Assembly (NCBI RefSeq): GCF_002159845.1
Contig: NZ_NFJK01000001.1
Coordinates: 1 to 64,000 of the forward strand
Reading direction: 5' to 3'
Length of the DNA: 64,000 nt
From: Anaeromassilibacillus sp. An250
Lineage (GTDB): Bacteria > Bacillota > Clostridia > Oscillospirales > Acutalibacteraceae
A program made the translations under genes and the position numbers. The first letter of the stretch is position 1. The number at the start of each line of letters is the position of its first letter. Below the pieces are notes generated by a model. The model searched no databases. It was not told the DNA's origin and worked only from the letters and a program-made list of their open reading frames with translations. Positions 16,935-25,388 of the stretch are shown here, in pieces.

Positions 16935-17253
16935 AGTGTATTGCCCCAACAGCAAAACCTTTTCGGCTCAATTCAGCCCATCTCACACTCCTTTCCGGCG
17001 ATGCACAGCTGCCAAAAATTGTTCCCACACATAGAGGGGAAACAGATAATTTCAAAACCTGAAAATATTCTCATAGAGCTCCTTTCCCATCCCTTCCCTT
17101 CCGGGGTTTTCACCGGAAAAGCCCGCACAAAATAGCTCGGATAGGAAGGGAATGAATCCAATTAAACTTGGTATATTTATCTTTTTCTTTTTATCTACCG
17201 TCTGGTTTTCGCACTTCAAGAAAGCGGATTACTGTACTTGTCGAATTCATTAT
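16935..17253. other. Non-coding interval beside the repA remnant
   Basis: No gene recognised. A short inverted element (ccttcccttcc near 17090 and ggaagggaatg near 17144) spans the end of this interval. If RepA was once longer, part of this DNA would have been its 3' end, but no frame continues the RepA_N protein. Confidence 0.4.
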
Positions 17254-17652
17254 TCAGACTTCCGGCGTTCCGTAACCGGATTTCTTGAAGTCGGCGTTCG
17301 AAACCGCTTCATAGTGTTTTGGGTAGATACGGTTGGGTTTTCCACACCCCTGTTTTTTGATGGATACAAGATCTGCATATTGCAGTTCCCGCAGCGTGTC
17401 CACCGCTTTTTGACGGCCACAGTGCAGCAGCTCACACACCTCGTTGATGGGGTAATACAGATAAATTTTGCCATAATCATCGGCCCATCCGTTTTTGCGG
17501 GACAAATCCGTTCGACGCAGGATCATCGCATACAACAGTTTGGCTTCGCTTGACAAGGAGCAAAAACTTGGTGCCTCAAACAGAAAATTGGGCAGTCGTA
17601 TAAAACTTTGGGCCGGTGGCTTCTGATGAATGTAAAAAGGTTTTGTAGCCAT
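17254..17652 (-). CDS. Truncated RepA_N-type replication initiator
   Basis: 132 residues corresponding to the N-terminal DNA-binding domain of RepA_N plasmid initiators: FIRLPNFLFEAPSFCSLSSE, AKLLYAMILRRTDLS, DYGKIYLYYPINEVCELLHC and GRQKAVDTLRELQ are all characteristic. Complete family members are about 250-400 residues, so the C-terminal half is missing. Start 17652 has ggaggt 7 bases upstream; an ATG at 17667 is less well placed. It indicates a plasmid or conjugative-element origin of this region. It may be non-functional in replication or act only as a DNA-binding protein. Confidence 0.82.
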   Translation of the reverse strand: MATKPFYIHQKPPAQSFIRLPNFLFEAPSFCSLSSEAKLLYAMILRRTDLSRKNGWADDYGKIYLYYPINEVCELLHCGRQKAVDTLRELQYADLVSIKKQGCGKPNRIYPKHYEAVSNADFKKSGYGTPEV

Positions 17653-17768
17653 GACAGGTACCTCCATGCGGACAATTAGAACGTGATTTCTGAGCGATAA
17701 GGGGTATTGCTATTCACCTCCATGATTGCCAGGCTGGAAACCGAGCATATATCCGGCTTTTGGAAGCT

Positions 17769-18194
17769 CTATTTGTCCGTATTCGACCTCCGTTTCCTGT
17801 CACTTGCTGTTTTCTGACGGCGGTGTACCTTGCGGGCACAATTGGAACAATACTTGGCACGGTTGGATTTTGCCAGAAACGGCGCACCACATTCTGCGCA
17901 TCGCTTCAATCCTATGGGACTGGTGATTTCAGCTTGTAAAGCCGGAGCACCCGGCAGAACCCAATCCCGGAACCAAGTGCAACACAGAGAATAGGAGATG
18001 CTCTGTACACAGACACAGGGCTCGCCATCATCCAGCGCAATACAATTGCCGCCGTTATAATTGCAGCAGGATTTTCGAATCAGCGCATTGGCTTTTCTTC
18101 TTTGCTTGGGTGTCATTTGAATCGGCAAATTGTTTTTCCTCCCAGCTTTTCGGTTGCCGCTTATGCAGACATTTTTCCATGCGCTTTCCTCCAT
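17769..18194 (-). CDS. Cysteine-rich VLP-family protein
   Basis: 141 residues with 11 cysteines. The central part (IRKSCCNYNGGNCIALDDGE, CVCVQSISYSLCCTWFRDW, VLP) is the signature of the Cys_rich_VLP family common on Clostridia integrative elements; the C-terminal part (LKRCAECGAPFLAKSNRAKY, CSNCARK) is a CxxC...CxxC zinc ribbon. A basic tail (RRQKTASDRKRRSN) suggests nucleic-acid contact. No clear ribosome binding site; an internal Met (MTPKQRRKAN) may be the true start. It diverges from the XRE gene at 18373. Function in the element is unknown. Confidence 0.82.
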   Translation of the reverse strand: MEESAWKNVCISGNRKAGRKNNLPIQMTPKQRRKANALIRKSCCNYNGGNCIALDDGEPCVCVQSISYSLCCTWFRDWVLPGAPALQAEITSPIGLKRCAECGAPFLAKSNRAKYCSNCARKVHRRQKTASDRKRRSNTDK

Positions 18195-18372
18195 TTCATG
18201 TAGAGAATTGATTTTATGGAGTTTATGATTTATAATAAACGTAAACCATAAACTGTAATTGAATTATACCGTAGAAAAAGCCTTAATGCGGTATATCAAC
18301 CACAAATTATTTTAGTTTCAAAAAATACACGAATATAAATTATAGTTTATATATAGACAGGAGGATAAACTC
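18195..18372. promoter_or_regulatory. Divergent promoter region with gtttat/ataaac repeats
   Basis: AT-rich intergenic DNA between divergent genes. Copies of ataaac/gtttat occur around 18230-18260 and 18345-18352 (for example ataaacgtaaaccataaac), a pattern that fits an XRE repressor operator controlling both directions. Specific boxes are inferred, not proven. Confidence 0.45.
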
Positions 18373-19074
18373 ATGCTGTATGACGAAGCACGGATGGCGC
18401 TGACCAAAGAGCGGCTGGAAGATCTGCGCAAAGAAAAAAAGATGTCCTTTGAACAGCTTTCCAAGCAACTTGCAGAGCGTGGCGTCAACATCAGCCATAC
18501 GAATCTCAAAAATTATGAAATTAACGATCCAGTCCATTCTTTGTATGGCCGTACCCGCAGCATGAGCATCGAGTATCTGGTCGCTTTTGCGGATTTTTAT
18601 GATGTGTCGGTGGAGTATCTGCTGGGACTCTCTAATTCTCGCAAACGGGAATATCATGATATTTCCGAACAGCTGGGTCTGTGCGATGGGGCAATCACAG
18701 AATTGGTTCGATGCAAAGACAATTCCACGAATGAAGAAGAACCCCAGATGTATTTTACAAAAGATACATTGGTATTGGACAATTTTCTCACCAGCACGGA
18801 GTTCGAAATTGTAATGGAAAAAATCAAACAAAGCCTGTTTGCCTATTATATGTACCAGGTCACCCATGACAGTATTTCGGCACAAATACGCGAGGAAAAA
18901 TTCGAGCAGATGGAAGAAGCCCAACGAGTGTTGGATGCGTGCGGATATTGTTCTGTGGAGTATGATTTGATTTCCCAAGTTCACATGGAAAACGCGATTG
19001 GTACATTAAATACTTATCTGCGCAAGCTGCCGGAACGGCTTTATGAAGCAAACAAAGAACGTCTCGCTTGGTAA
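18373..19074 (+). CDS. XRE-family transcriptional regulator
   Basis: 233 residues. N-terminal HTH (RLEDLRKEKKMSFEQLSKQL, AERGVNISHTNLKNYE) followed by YLVAFADFYDVSVEYLLGLS, the standard XRE repressor core; the C-terminal 130 residues are helical and of unknown function. Strong ribosome site (aggagg) before the ATG. Divergent from the Cys-rich VLP gene. Probably the main repressor of the element's excision or transfer genes. Confidence 0.88.
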   Translation: MLYDEARMALTKERLEDLRKEKKMSFEQLSKQLAERGVNISHTNLKNYEINDPVHSLYGRTRSMSIEYLVAFADFYDVSVEYLLGLSNSRKREYHDISEQLGLCDGAITELVRCKDNSTNEEEPQMYFTKDTLVLDNFLTSTEFEIVMEKIKQSLFAYYMYQVTHDSISAQIREEKFEQMEEAQRVLDACGYCSVEYDLISQVHMENAIGTLNTYLRKLPERLYEANKERLAW

Positions 19075-19380
19075 CATGCGATGTTTCAATATTTATAGGC
19101 AGTCAATGCGAGGGGACATAGATAGAAAGCGTTCGCAGAACGCGCAGCCGCAGAATGAAATTCTGCGTTTAAAGGGGGGCTTGGGGGCGCTGCCCTCAAC
19201 AAGCAAGTTTGTGGCTGTGGATAGCCACAAGCATTGCTTGCTACAATTTGCTCTCCTTAAAAACGTGGAACTTGAAAACTATGCGCTAACAGCAGTTTAT
19301 CGTTGCAATTATGTTGATAAAGGATTGAGGTTTATTCTTATATATGATAAAATGATATTGACAAATGGGGGGTGTATCTC
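19075..19380. other. Non-coding interval before the second XRE gene
   Basis: About 300 bases with no gene. A GC-rich patch (cagaatgaaattctgcg at about 19151) forms a short palindrome, and a stretch gcttgttgagggcagcgccc-like on the minus strand is common filler in these genomes. A likely -10 box (tataat-like tatatgataaaa near 19340) serves the gene at 19381. Confidence 0.4.
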
Positions 19381-19737
19381 TTGAAAGAAGTGGCAGAAAG
19401 ATTGCGGTTTCTGCGGGAAAGTGTTAGGCTGTCCCAGGTAAAAATGGCCGAGATCGTCGGTGTCAAGCAATCCAGCCTGAACCGCTATGAGCTGAATCAG
19501 ACTTCGCCGACATTTGAAACACTTACCCGATATGCGGATTACTTCGATGTATCTATAGACTATATCTTCGGACGAACGGACAATCCTCAAGGCAAGCTGT
19601 ATGAGTACAAGCCAAAAATCCAGCAGAGTGATCCCCAGATGCAGAAGTTTGTGGAGATGTGTTTTGACCCCACATCCCCTATGAATGCACGGCTCAAAGA
19701 AACGCTGCTGCAAATGCTTGGGGAGGCGAAACAATGA
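19381..19737 (+). CDS. XRE-family regulator paired with the recombinase
   Basis: 118 residues. HTH core KEVAERLRFLRESVRLSQ, MAEIVGVKQSSLNRYE, then YADYFDVSIDYIFGRTDNP. The TTG at 19381 is preferred: ggggggtg lies 6 bases before it, whereas a GTG at 19372 overlaps that site. The stop overlaps the ATG of the serine recombinase by 4 bases (ATGA), so the two are translationally coupled and this protein probably controls recombinase expression. Confidence 0.85.
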   Translation: MKEVAERLRFLRESVRLSQVKMAEIVGVKQSSLNRYELNQTSPTFETLTRYADYFDVSIDYIFGRTDNPQGKLYEYKPKIQQSDPQMQKFVEMCFDPTSPMNARLKETLLQMLGEAKQ

Positions 19738-21320
19738 ATGTTGTTATCTACGCCCGCTACTCCAGCCATAGCCAGACTGAGCAATCCATTGAAGGACAGC
19801 TCCATACCTGTTATGAGTATGCTAAAAACAATGGCTATCTCGTTGTCGGAGAGTATATCGACCGTGCCCAGAGCGGAACCACCGACAGCCGCGCCGAATT
19901 CCAACGGATGATTGCCGACAGCGACAAGCATACCTTTGAGGGCGTTCTGGTGTATCAGCTTGACCGCTTTGCCCGCAACCGATACGACAGCGCCATCAAC
20001 AAGGCAAAGCTGAAAAAGAACGGTGTCCGGGTCATCTCCGCTCGGGAAAATATCAGCGATGACGCCAGCGGCATTCTGGTGGAAGGCGTTTTGGAAAGTA
20101 TGGCTGAATACTACTCAGCGGAGCTTTCCCAAAAGATTCGCCGGGGCATGGACATCAATGCTGAGAAATGCCTGAGCAACGGCAGCAATCCGGGACTTGG
20201 CTACCGTGTGGATGAAGAACGACGGTTTCACATTGATCCGGAGGGTGCTGCGGTCGTCCGGGAGATTTTTGAACAGTATGCCAGCGGAAAGACCGTGACG
20301 GAGATTATCCAGTCCCTCAACGCCAGACAAATCAAAACCTCCAAGGGAAAAGCGTTCAACAAGAATAGTCTGCACCGTCTGCTGCGCAACAGGCGCTACA
20401 TCGGCTACTACATCTACAAAGGGGTAGAAACTCCCGACGGGATGCCACGGATTTTGGAGGATGAGCTTTTTGAACGGGTGCAGCATATCCTGGACCGCAA
20501 CAAAAAAGCTCCGGCCCGTGCAAGAGGTCGGGAGGAATATCTGCTTACTACCAAGCTGTTTTGTGGCTATTGCCGTGAGATGATGACCGGCTATGGCGGT
20601 ACAGGCAAATCCGGAAAGGCGTATCACTACTACGCCTGCAATAATTTCAAACGGCGCAAATGCAAAAAGAAGGTTATCAGCAAAGAAAAGATAGAAAACC
20701 GCGTGGTGCTGGAATGCCGCAAGCTGCTGACGGACAGCAATATTGAACATATCGCGGCCTCGGTAGCCGCAGTTTGTGAGTCCGACCGGGATACAGTTTC
20801 CATCAAACGCATCAAAGCTGCCATTCAGGAAGCTGATACTGCCATCGAAAATCTCTGGAAAGCTCTGGAGAAAGGGCAGGCTGCTGACATGATTACCGAA
20901 CGGATTGAAAAGCGCCAGAGCGAAAAAGAAGAATTGCAAGCACAGCTGGCCATTGAGATGAACAAGCAGGTCAGGCTGAGTGCGCCCGACATCAGGGCAT
21001 ACCTCTATGCGCTCAAATACGGCGATAAGAATGATGAGAATACGAAACGGGGCATTATCAATATTTTCCTTCGAGCCATCTATCTGTTTGACGAGACTTT
21101 TACCCTGATTCTGAACGGAAGCGATAGGCCGATTGTTATTGATGACATCCTGCTGGACGAGATTGAGGAGGGCCTAGATGACGACCTGGCCAACCATAAT
21201 TTGTGTTCGCCGTTGGTTGCGGACGCTCCACCACATCGTACAAATCCGAACCTTGTGCCGTTAGGCGATGGGTTCGGATTTATTTTTATCGCCCTGAAAT
21301 TTATCCCATATCCGCCATAA
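19734..21320 (+). CDS. Large serine recombinase (element integrase)
   Basis: Site-specific recombinase that integrates and excises the element. 528 residues: resolvase domain with nucleophile Ser10 in IYARYSSHSQTEQS, ESMAEYYSAELSQKIRRGM as the E-helix region, recombinase domain (about 160-280, LGYRVDEERR ... GKAFNKNSLHRLLRNRRY), zinc ribbon (CGYCREMM ... CNNFKRRKCKKK) and coiled coil (about 365-425). The last 40 residues (after DDDLANHNLC) are odd: they read through an intrinsic terminator at 21242-21287, as if the gene end were formed by fusion to flanking DNA at the integration site. It lies at the right end of the element, the usual place. Confidence 0.95.
   Translation: MNVVIYARYSSHSQTEQSIEGQLHTCYEYAKNNGYLVVGEYIDRAQSGTTDSRAEFQRMIADSDKHTFEGVLVYQLDRFARNRYDSAINKAKLKKNGVRVISARENISDDASGILVEGVLESMAEYYSAELSQKIRRGMDINAEKCLSNGSNPGLGYRVDEERRFHIDPEGAAVVREIFEQYASGKTVTEIIQSLNARQIKTSKGKAFNKNSLHRLLRNRRYIGYYIYKGVETPDGMPRILEDELFERVQHILDRNKKAPARARGREEYLLTTKLFCGYCREMMTGYGGTGKSGKAYHYYACNNFKRRKCKKKVISKEKIENRVVLECRKLLTDSNIEHIAASVAAVCESDRDTVSIKRIKAAIQEADTAIENLWKALEKGQAADMITERIEKRQSEKEELQAQLAIEMNKQVRLSAPDIRAYLYALKYGDKNDENTKRGIINIFLRAIYLFDETFTLILNGSDRPIVIDDILLDEIEEGLDDDLANHNLCSPLVADAPPHRTNPNLVPLGDGFGFIFIALKFIPYPP
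21242..21287 (+). terminator. Intrinsic terminator inside the 3' end of the recombinase gene
   Basis: An 11-base stem (aaatccgaacc with ggttcggattt) followed by attttta. It is located before the recombinase stop codon, so it probably belonged to the target locus. Confidence 0.75.
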
Positions 21321-21636
21321 AACGCGATGGCCTCTTTTATGGAGCGCTGTGTGTTTTATTTTGATCTTCCAGACAAAAAGAGTTGCCATATTATTCTGCG
21401 CCGTTTCTATCCACCACAAGTTGGTTCAGAAGGACAAACTGACTGTACAGAATTTGTACATCGAGAAGCTGATGCTTATGAAATGCAAATGAAACCACTA
21501 TGTTGGTCTGTTCAGAGGGGATCTCTGGAAAAGCATCCTCAAATGCAAATTATGGATATGGATCTTTACAGCACAAATGCATAGGATCAAAAGAAAAATC
21601 CACTGTTAACCTAACGGTAAATACTGAATAACCAAT
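21321..21636. other. Non-coding interval after the recombinase
   Basis: A frame at 21327-21584 is open but has no ribosome site and no recognisable content. Probably the junction between element and host DNA. Confidence 0.4.
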
Positions 21637-21668
21637 CGAGACTTCTGCGGAGGTCTCGTTTTTTTTAT
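21637..21668 (+). terminator. Intrinsic terminator before the esterase gene
   Basis: Stem cgagac / gtctcg followed by a run of T from 21659. It insulates the esterase cluster from upstream transcription. Confidence 0.75.
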
Positions 21669-21703
21669 AATAAAACCAGCAAAAGGAAAGGTAGGTGAAG
21701 GAC

Positions 21704-22735
21704 ATGAAGGTACAGAAAATATTTGTGTCAGCTTTGTGTATCCTGCTCTGCCTGACAGGGTGTGGTAACGAAGAGAAAACCCTCCGCGATGTTTCCGCTA
21801 TTCCCAATGAAGAGTGGGAAACCTTAGAAAAAAGTTCTGTGCCGGATGTGGATACAGATGTGACACAGGAACCTTTTGATGAAAATACAGAGATTGATAT
21901 GGTGCGCAGCGATCCAGTGTTTGGCAATTATGGCCACCTGCTGTTTCCCACAGATGATTGGTATATGAGTGGAAGCACCCTTGGAGATTTGCAGTTGACC
22001 TGGTATCACAACATCGATCCGGCAGAAACAGTGGAGATCGTCAATACTTTGTGGAAACGGGCCGATGCGGGTGAAACGGTTTTCTACGATATTTACACCG
22101 AAGAAGAAAAATTGGCAGACCCCGAAAAGGAGAACACCGGGTTGTTCTTCTTTAAGGGTGAGCCGGGAGAAAAGTTTGCCGTGTGCAATGCTGGAGGCGG
22201 ATTTGCCTATGTAGGCGCCATGCAAGATAGTTTTCCCCATGCGCTGGAATTATCTAAGCAGGGCTATAACGCCTTTGCCCTCATCTACCGCCCTGGGGAT
22301 CAAACAGCCTGCGAAGATCTGGCGCGGGCAATCAGCTTTATCTTTGAAAACGCAGAAGAACTGGAAGTAGACACCGATTGCTATTCCCTTTGGGGCGGTT
22401 CTGCAGGGGCGCGGATGGCGGCTTGGCTTGGCTCTTACGGCCCGGCAGCTTTTGGCGGGGACGATCTCCCTCAGCCGGGTGCAGTGATTATGCAGTACAC
22501 CGGCCACAGCGACTACACAGAAAATGATCCACCCACCTTTGCCTGCGCCGGCGAAAACGATGGCATCGCCAACTGGCGTACCATGCAGCGCCGCCTGGAC
22601 GCTATGAGTGCTCTGGGCATTCCAACGGAGTTTCACCACTATCCCGGACTGCCTCATGGCTTCGGCCTGGGAACCGGTACGGTGGCGGAGGGATGGTTGG
22701 ACGAAGCGGTTGCCTTTTGGGAAGCGCAAAGGTAA
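21704..22735 (+). CDS. Lipoprotein alpha/beta-hydrolase (acetyl-esterase type)
   Basis: 343 residues. A lipoprotein signal peptide ends at the lipobox CLTGC near residue 20, so it is anchored on the outer face of the membrane. The hydrolase domain has the oxyanion region VCNAGGGFAYVGA, nucleophile elbow WGGSAGARMA, the Asp region CAGENDGIAN and the His region GLPHGFG. These fit BD-FAE/acetyl-xylan-esterase-like enzymes. ATG 21704 is chosen; a GTG 9 bases earlier is an alternative. It starts a run of related lipoproteins. Substrate unknown; acetyl or feruloyl groups on polysaccharides are possible. Confidence 0.85.
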   Translation: MKVQKIFVSALCILLCLTGCGNEEKTLRDVSAIPNEEWETLEKSSVPDVDTDVTQEPFDENTEIDMVRSDPVFGNYGHLLFPTDDWYMSGSTLGDLQLTWYHNIDPAETVEIVNTLWKRADAGETVFYDIYTEEEKLADPEKENTGLFFFKGEPGEKFAVCNAGGGFAYVGAMQDSFPHALELSKQGYNAFALIYRPGDQTACEDLARAISFIFENAEELEVDTDCYSLWGGSAGARMAAWLGSYGPAAFGGDDLPQPGAVIMQYTGHSDYTENDPPTFACAGENDGIANWRTMQRRLDAMSALGIPTEFHHYPGLPHGFGLGTGTVAEGWLDEAVAFWEAQR

Positions 22736-23236
22736 GCATCCTATGGATATAACAAACATCTTATAGAAAAAATGTATGATCACGAACAACGTTATTTTCT
22801 AAAACACAAAAGGGGTTATTTCAGCAAGGGTTGTGCAAAAGAGCATATGGACAGCCTGGCGCAAAATGCCCATGCCATTTTGCTTGCCCTATGGCGGCGG
22901 CCTAGCAGAAGGCCTTCCGATATATTAGCGGTACATCTATAAAGAAAGGCTTCCCAAATTCGTCCGCTTCGCCGAAAATGTAGGGGGATCGCCTGCGATG
23001 GGAAATCTGATGAGGAGCTCCTCTGGCTGGCCTCGACGCTCCGGCCGATTTTATCAAAAGGCTTGGCCACCCTACCACTTTCAAAGAGTCAGGCGTGGGC
23101 AAGGGACAGCCAAAAGAGAACGTAGATTCCTGGCTTCTCCTAGGGTAACTACAAGCCTATGGCTCATAAGAAAATCCTGGCAATCATCCAGGAATTCTAT
23201 AAATAAAATTCTTTGACAAAGAAAGGAACGATCCAT
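22736..23236. other. 500-base intergenic stretch, no gene supported
   Basis: Open frames exist on the minus strand (22816-23070) but have no ribosome site and atypical composition. A segment at 22850-23060 is GC-rich and could be a worn copy of an element or of a neighbouring gene. The last 60 bases hold the ribosome site of the flavodoxin gene. Confidence 0.4.
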
Positions 23237-23890
23237 ATGAAAAAATTAACCGCATTGTTTTTAAGCTTGGCCATGATATTGGGCCTTGCCGCCTGCAACA
23301 GTGGTACGCCTTCCTCCACCCCCTCTGTTCCCAGTGAAGTGCCGGCAGAGAACGAAACGCCTTCTTCTCAGCCGGAAAACTCTGAAGGAACTGAGGGGGA
23401 AAACGGCAGCACTCTGGTAGTTTATTTCTCTGCCACCGGCAACACGGAACAAGCGGCGGACTATATTGCTGACATCACCGGAGGCGATTTGTTTCAGCTG
23501 GAACCCACCGATCCTTATACCGATGATGATCTGAACTGGACAGTGGATGGCAGCCGTGTAAACCAGGAACATGATGACGAATCCTTGCGGGATATTGAAC
23601 TGGTAGCCGACACTGTGGACAATTGGGACAGTTATGACACTGTGTTTATCGGCTACCCCATCTGGTGGGGCATCGCCGCGTGGCCGGTGGATGGATTTGT
23701 GGAGGCCAACGATTTCACTGGCAAAACCGTGATTCCCTTCTGCACCTCTTCCAGCTCCGGTATTGGGGAGAGCGGTGAGCTGTTGGCCGAGCTGGCTGGC
23801 ACAGGCGATTGGCAGGAAGGTCAGCGTTTCTCCTCCAATGTCAGCGAAGCGGATGTGCAGGAGTGGCTCGACAGCCTGAACCTGTCCTGA
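23237..23890 (+). CDS. Secreted flavodoxin-like lipoprotein
   Basis: 217 residues. Lipoprotein signal peptide with lipobox GLAAC near residue 18, then a Ser/Pro/Glu-rich linker to about residue 60, then a flavodoxin fold: TLVVYFSATGNTEQAA is the FMN phosphate loop, IGYPIWWGIAAWPVDGFV the second flavin loop and KTVIPFCTSSSSGIG the third. Flavodoxins normally work in the cytoplasm; an externally anchored version suggests extracellular electron transfer or flavin handling. Start at 23237 has gaaaggaa about 9 bases upstream. Next gene starts 20 bases after its stop, so both are in one operon. Confidence 0.88.
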   Translation: MKKLTALFLSLAMILGLAACNSGTPSSTPSVPSEVPAENETPSSQPENSEGTEGENGSTLVVYFSATGNTEQAADYIADITGGDLFQLEPTDPYTDDDLNWTVDGSRVNQEHDDESLRDIELVADTVDNWDSYDTVFIGYPIWWGIAAWPVDGFVEANDFTGKTVIPFCTSSSSGIGESGELLAELAGTGDWQEGQRFSSNVSEADVQEWLDSLNLS

Positions 23891-23910
23891 CAGACGGAAA
23901 GGCGTTGGCT

Positions 23911-25302
23911 ATGAAACGGCTTTTATCCATACTCTCGGCCATGGCGCTTCTGCTTTCCCTCTGCGCCTGCGGGTCTGAGGATGCCGGACACTTTGCGCTA
24001 GATATGGGCAACAGCTCTTCACAAACCGAGCGTTCAGACGATGACAATACGAAACCAAGCGGCAACAGCATTCTAATTGCTTACGATCCCGCACAGGAGA
24101 CGGTGGCGCAGGCAGCAGATATTCTGGCGGACGCGCTCTCCGGCGATTTACAGGAAATAGAGGATGACAGCGGGCTTCATGCAGATGCGTATGAATATGT
24201 GTTGCTGGGGTTTGCGCCAGATGGGGATACACTCCCCCAAACAGTAGAGGCATTCCTCCAGCGCCATGATTTTGGCGCACGTACCATCTACCCCTTTGTT
24301 CTGGGAGGCAGTGACGAAGATGTGATTTCCTCTGCCGGCTTGTACTCCTCCATCTCACAGCTTCAGCCGGGGGCTTTGATGGGAAATGATGTCTTGATGG
24401 TATCGCCTGATATGACAAAAGATGCAATCCGAGCCTGGGCGGAAAGCCTTGGACTGAACCGTGTTGCCGCTGTGCCGGAAAATACCCCTGCCAATACAGT
24501 GGCAACTGCCGCCGTCACACCTAAGGAACCGCAGGTTCTGTATCTGTGGGAGGAAGGCAATGCCCCGGCGCAAACAGAGTATACCGTCAACAACGGCGGT
24601 TATTCCGATGGCCCGGACTTCCGGCCATACATCACCAGCTTTCCCGTCCCGAACGGTGTGGATGTAAAAGGCGCTATACTCGTCTGCCCCGGCGGGGCAT
24701 TCCAGTTTCGCAGCGATCAGCCGGAAGGAAGCGATGTTGCAGAAGCGCTCAGTGCTTTGGGCTATCAGAGCTTTGTGGTAGACTACCGCCTGCGGCCCTA
24801 TACCCAGCAAGAAGGCGCGCTTGACCTGGCCAGAGCCGTGCGGTTTGTCCGCTCCCATGCAGAGGAATACCGTATTGACCCACGGGACATTGCCGTTATG
24901 GGCTTTTCAGCGGGCGGGATCTTAAGCGGGGATATGCTGCTGAATTTTGATGAAGATGTAAACCCAGCTACTTTTGATCCCAAGTATCAGCCGGATGAAC
25001 TGGACAGCGTTTCTGCTGACGCCGCGGCCTGCGGCATGATTTACTCTTTCTATGGGCGCCTAAGTGTGGGCACCACCGACGTGGAGCTGCTGCACTCCGG
25101 CAATCTGCCCCCCACCTTCTATTGCTATGGGACACGTGACCCATTCTACAAACAGTTTTTAGCTAATGCAGACGCAGCGGAGGAAGCGGGTGTAGCGGTA
25201 GAACGGCTGCAGCTTGATGGAATGCCCCATGGCTTTGGAGCCAGCGGGGATTGGATTCCCACCTATGACCAATGGTTAAGCGCCATCTTCGCAGACAACT
25301 GA
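23911..25302 (+). CDS. Lipoprotein fusing a degenerate flavodoxin-like domain to an esterase
   Basis: 463 residues. Lipobox SLCAC at about residue 18. Residues 50-190 follow a flavodoxin-like pattern (ILIAYDPAQETVAQAADILA, VLLGFAPDGDTLPQTVEAFL, TIYPFVLGGSDED) but the phosphate loop TGNT is replaced by PAQET, so flavin binding is doubtful. Residues 230-463 are an alpha/beta-hydrolase with VCPGGAFQFR oxyanion loop, nucleophile elbow GFSAGGI, Asp in YGTRDPFY and His in MPHGFG. Family label: acetyl esterase/BD-FAE type. The single-chain union of the two folds seen separately in the neighbours supports a shared role. Ribosome site ggaaagg 8 bases before ATG. Confidence 0.85.
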   Translation: MKRLLSILSAMALLLSLCACGSEDAGHFALDMGNSSSQTERSDDDNTKPSGNSILIAYDPAQETVAQAADILADALSGDLQEIEDDSGLHADAYEYVLLGFAPDGDTLPQTVEAFLQRHDFGARTIYPFVLGGSDEDVISSAGLYSSISQLQPGALMGNDVLMVSPDMTKDAIRAWAESLGLNRVAAVPENTPANTVATAAVTPKEPQVLYLWEEGNAPAQTEYTVNNGGYSDGPDFRPYITSFPVPNGVDVKGAILVCPGGAFQFRSDQPEGSDVAEALSALGYQSFVVDYRLRPYTQQEGALDLARAVRFVRSHAEEYRIDPRDIAVMGFSAGGILSGDMLLNFDEDVNPATFDPKYQPDELDSVSADAAACGMIYSFYGRLSVGTTDVELLHSGNLPPTFYCYGTRDPFYKQFLANADAAEEAGVAVERLQLDGMPHGFGASGDWIPTYDQWLSAIFADN

Positions 25303-25388
25303 CCACCCAGAGCGGCTTATCCCGCCTGTTCTATATCGGCAGGTTTCTCCGTTCTCAGGAGGGACCTGCTTATTTTTGAAAGGAAGCA

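Noticed and set aside
21327-21584. 85-codon frame after the recombinase
   Set aside because: No ribosome site and no recognisable content.
22816-23070. Minus-strand frame in the interval before the flavodoxin lipoprotein
   Set aside because: No ribosome site, no recognisable family, biased composition.
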